A DNA stretch of 7,929 nucleotides. It comes from Chloroflexota bacterium. Its GTDB lineage: Bacteria; Chloroflexota; Anaerolineae; B4-G1. Location of the stretch: positions 1 to 7,929 of the forward strand of contig QMOC01000098.1 of assembly GCA_003648085.1 (NCBI GenBank), read 5' to 3'. Below the pieces are notes generated by a model. That model searched no databases and was not told the DNA's origin. It saw only the letters and a list, made by a program, of their open reading frames with translations. Below are positions 6,925 through 7,929 of the stretch, piece by piece. Numbering within the stretch: the first letter of the stretch is position 1; each line of letters starts with the position of its first letter. Both the position numbers and the translations under genes were made by a program.

Positions 6925-6949
6925 ATCCCAGGGGGTTGAGTATGGACAA
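6921..6949 (-). promoter_or_regulatory. mfd: Possible divergent mfd promoter overlapping the cassette promoter
   Basis: On the minus strand TTGTCC (6949-6944) and TATGAT (6926-6921) are 17 bp apart, matching 4/6 and 5/6 consensus bases. The -10 overlaps that of the plus-strand promoter, and the -35 lies in the first codons of the divergent gene. If used, the mfd leader would be about 60 nt and the two promoters would compete. This is tentative; mfd may instead be transcribed from pth. Confidence 0.35.
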
Positions 6950-7337
6950 AATTATTACAGCCGTATACGAGCACGGCGTCCTACGCCCGCTCCAGGACGT
7001 ACACCTGCACGAACGGGAGACGGTGAACCTGCATGTGCTACCGCCCCGTGTATTGATCTCCGCCGCTGCTGCCAGACGCAAAGTCAGTCGTTTCGTGCTC
7101 GACGAGATCAGTTACCTGATGGGAGGCGAGCAACCCGCGCTGGTGAAGACGGATCGGCTGTACTGGCGTGTGCCGGTAGTTCTGACCTATCCCACCCAGG
7201 GCACGGTAGGCACGGTTGGATTTATTGACGTAGATGCCGAAACCGGCGATCTGATGACCACCTCCACACTCGTCGAGGAACTCACACACAATGCCCACGC
7301 ACTGGCTGCCCGTTCCACATCGCACGCAGCGTCATAA
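6942..7337 (+). CDS. AF2212-like N-terminus with PepSY-like C-terminal region; putative regulator/antitoxin
   Basis: Protein of 131 residues from ATG 6942. This start is preferred over an upstream ATG (6915) because that one lies between the promoter elements, while 6942 has AGGGGG six bases upstream and gives the family N-terminus. Residues 1-35 match the AF2212/DUF104 pattern (ITAVYEHGVLRPLQDVHLHE) seen also in the antitoxin at 2641. A helical linker follows (about 39-62). Residues about 72-105 form a strand-rich stretch (LYWRVPVVL, then GTVGFIDVDAETGDL) resembling a PepSY-type repeat, with its aromatic strand and a terminal IDVDAETG turn. PepSY-like domains occur in peptidase propeptides and are thought to inhibit peptidases. 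It has no signal peptide, so it is cytoplasmic. It overlaps the next gene by 47 bp. The role as inhibitor of the downstream peptidase is inference; the PepSY assignment is by eye. Confidence 0.72.
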   Translation: MDKIITAVYEHGVLRPLQDVHLHERETVNLHVLPPRVLISAAAARRKVSRFVLDEISYLMGGEQPALVKTDRLYWRVPVVLTYPTQGTVGTVGFIDVDAETGDLMTTSTLVEELTHNAHALAARSTSHAAS

Positions 7338-7752
7338 GGCGGACTGCCTGGTCGCCTGTGTTGCAATGGTCCTGGACTACCTGGAGAAGCCCATAGACTA
7401 TGAGCGCTTGACAGGCCTGTTAGACATCGAGCCGGACATTGGTGGGCAAGCATCGAACGTCAGGCATCTATCCGTTCTGGGCATATCTGTCTACTACGGC
7501 ACGGGGACGTTGGACGACCTCGCTCGCTACATCGCACAAGGCATTCCCTGTATCGCCTTTGTGAATACAGCCAATCTGAGTTACTGGCCTGAAGCCTCAC
7601 GCCACGCCGTGGTTGTGGTAGGATGGGACGCCGAGCGTGTGTACCTCAACGATCCATTTTTTGAGGCAGCCCCCCAGTCCATCTCACACCTGGAGTTCGA
7701 ACTGGCCTGGGAGGAATTCGATAACGCATACGCTGTGCTAAGGCTGCCGTAA
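7291..7752 (+). CDS. C39-like papain-fold cysteine peptidase homologue
   Basis: Single-domain protein of 153 residues, the size of one C39 peptidase domain. C39 domains normally cut double-glycine leaders and are fused to ABC exporters; here there is no transporter, membrane segment or signal peptide, so it should be cytoplasmic. The catalytic set is complete: oxyanion Gln13 exactly six residues before the nucleophile Cys19 (QRHKADCLVACVAM), His105 (SRHAVVVVGWD), and Asp121 (VYLNDPF). The usual Gly after the Cys is Leu. The H-A-V-V-V-V-G pattern and the terminal AVLRL strand also fit the fold. The start ATG 7291 has GAGGA 11 bases upstream and lies inside the previous gene (47 bp overlap in another frame), implying coupled translation. 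It could be a toxin, a processing enzyme for a peptide encoded elsewhere, or an enzyme controlled by the PepSY-like partner. Confidence 0.8.
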   Translation: MPTHWLPVPHRTQRHKADCLVACVAMVLDYLEKPIDYERLTGLLDIEPDIGGQASNVRHLSVLGISVYYGTGTLDDLARYIAQGIPCIAFVNTANLSYWPEASRHAVVVVGWDAERVYLNDPFFEAAPQSISHLEFELAWEEFDNAYAVLRLP

Positions 7753-7788
7753 CTCGTACTGTCAGGTATCATCTGCCGGCTTGACGCC

Positions 7789-7929
7789 TCACGCCCCGGT
7801 GGGCAGACCCCGACTATACCTCCCCATCGCCGCCTCGATCCCCTCCGTCAGCCAGGTCTCGATGGCGGCCACGGCCCGCTCCAACACCTCATCCAGCAGC
7901 GTCTCCTCCTCCGTCGAGAAGTCCTGCAA
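7789..7929 (-). CDS. pth: Probable peptidyl-tRNA hydrolase, C-terminal end (partial)
   Basis: Only the last 46 codons and TGA are in the window. The peptide has an acidic helix (FSTEEETLLDEVLERAVAAIETWL) followed by TEGIEAAMGRYS. This matches the C-terminal helix and the G-[IL]-x2-[AV]-M-x-[RT]-[FY]-[NS] ending typical of bacterial Pth, which releases peptides from prematurely dropped peptidyl-tRNA. Pth commonly sits directly upstream of mfd (as in Bacillus, spoVC near mfd), which supports the call: both are minus-strand here, with the C39 cassette between them. A seven-residue extension (RGLPTGA) follows the usual end. The identification rests on a short segment. Confidence 0.6.
   Translation of the reverse strand: MQDFSTEEETLLDEVLERAVAAIETWLTEGIEAAMGRYSRGLPTGA

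Noticed and set aside
6915..6941. Upstream ATG start for the AF2212/PepSY-like gene
   Set aside because: The ATG falls between the -35 and -10 boxes of the promoter, so it would not be in the transcript, and it adds residues outside the family N-terminus.

Overview
GC-rich bacterial chromosome segment dominated by a complete minus-strand mfd gene (transcription-repair coupling factor, 1168 residues). The gene complement suggests a member of the Chloroflexota (Anaerolineae/Caldilineae-like): Mfd next to Pth, AF2212-type (DUF104) antitoxin domains, a stand-alone SCP2 protein beside an iron-dependent alcohol dehydrogenase, and intergenic spaces filled with short structured repeats. This taxonomic reading is inference from gene style, not from a marker tree.

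Layout. Positions 1-2005 hold a minus-strand cluster, probably one operon read from right to left: two small membrane proteins of unknown function whose genes overlap by 4 bp, an SCP2 sterol-carrier-like lipid-binding protein, and an Fe-ADH cut off by the left edge. An inverted array of 8-bp words separates the SCP2 and ADH genes. Positions 2006-2640 hold no convincing gene. They contain a 10-bp-periodic inverted repeat, a GC-rich multi-hairpin element with 9-bp inverted ends, a stray copy of the last 23 codons and stop of mfd, and a strong promoter. Positions 2641-3328 encode a plus-strand toxin-antitoxin pair (AF2212-like antitoxin and PIN/VapC RNase). Positions 3349-6855 are mfd (minus). 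Positions 6942-7752 form a plus-strand, divergently transcribed pair: a protein with an AF2212-like N-terminus and a PepSY-like C-terminal part, and a small C39-type papain-fold cysteine peptidase homologue with all catalytic residues. The right edge holds the minus-strand 3' end of a gene that looks like pth (peptidyl-tRNA hydrolase).

How it fits together. Pth and mfd are neighbours in many bacteria. Here both are on the minus strand, but the two-gene AF2212/PepSY-C39 cassette sits between them on the opposite strand. At the other end of mfd, the PIN toxin-antitoxin module lies between the true mfd 3' end and a second 62-bp copy of that end (61/62 identical). The conserved mfd gene is therefore flanked on both sides by accessory cassettes that each start with an AF2212-type domain behind a consensus-like sigma-70 promoter. 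The AF2212/PepSY-C39 pair is the best candidate in this window for an undescribed system: a toxin-antitoxin-like or regulated-protease module in which the toxin or effector would be a cytoplasmic cysteine peptidase.
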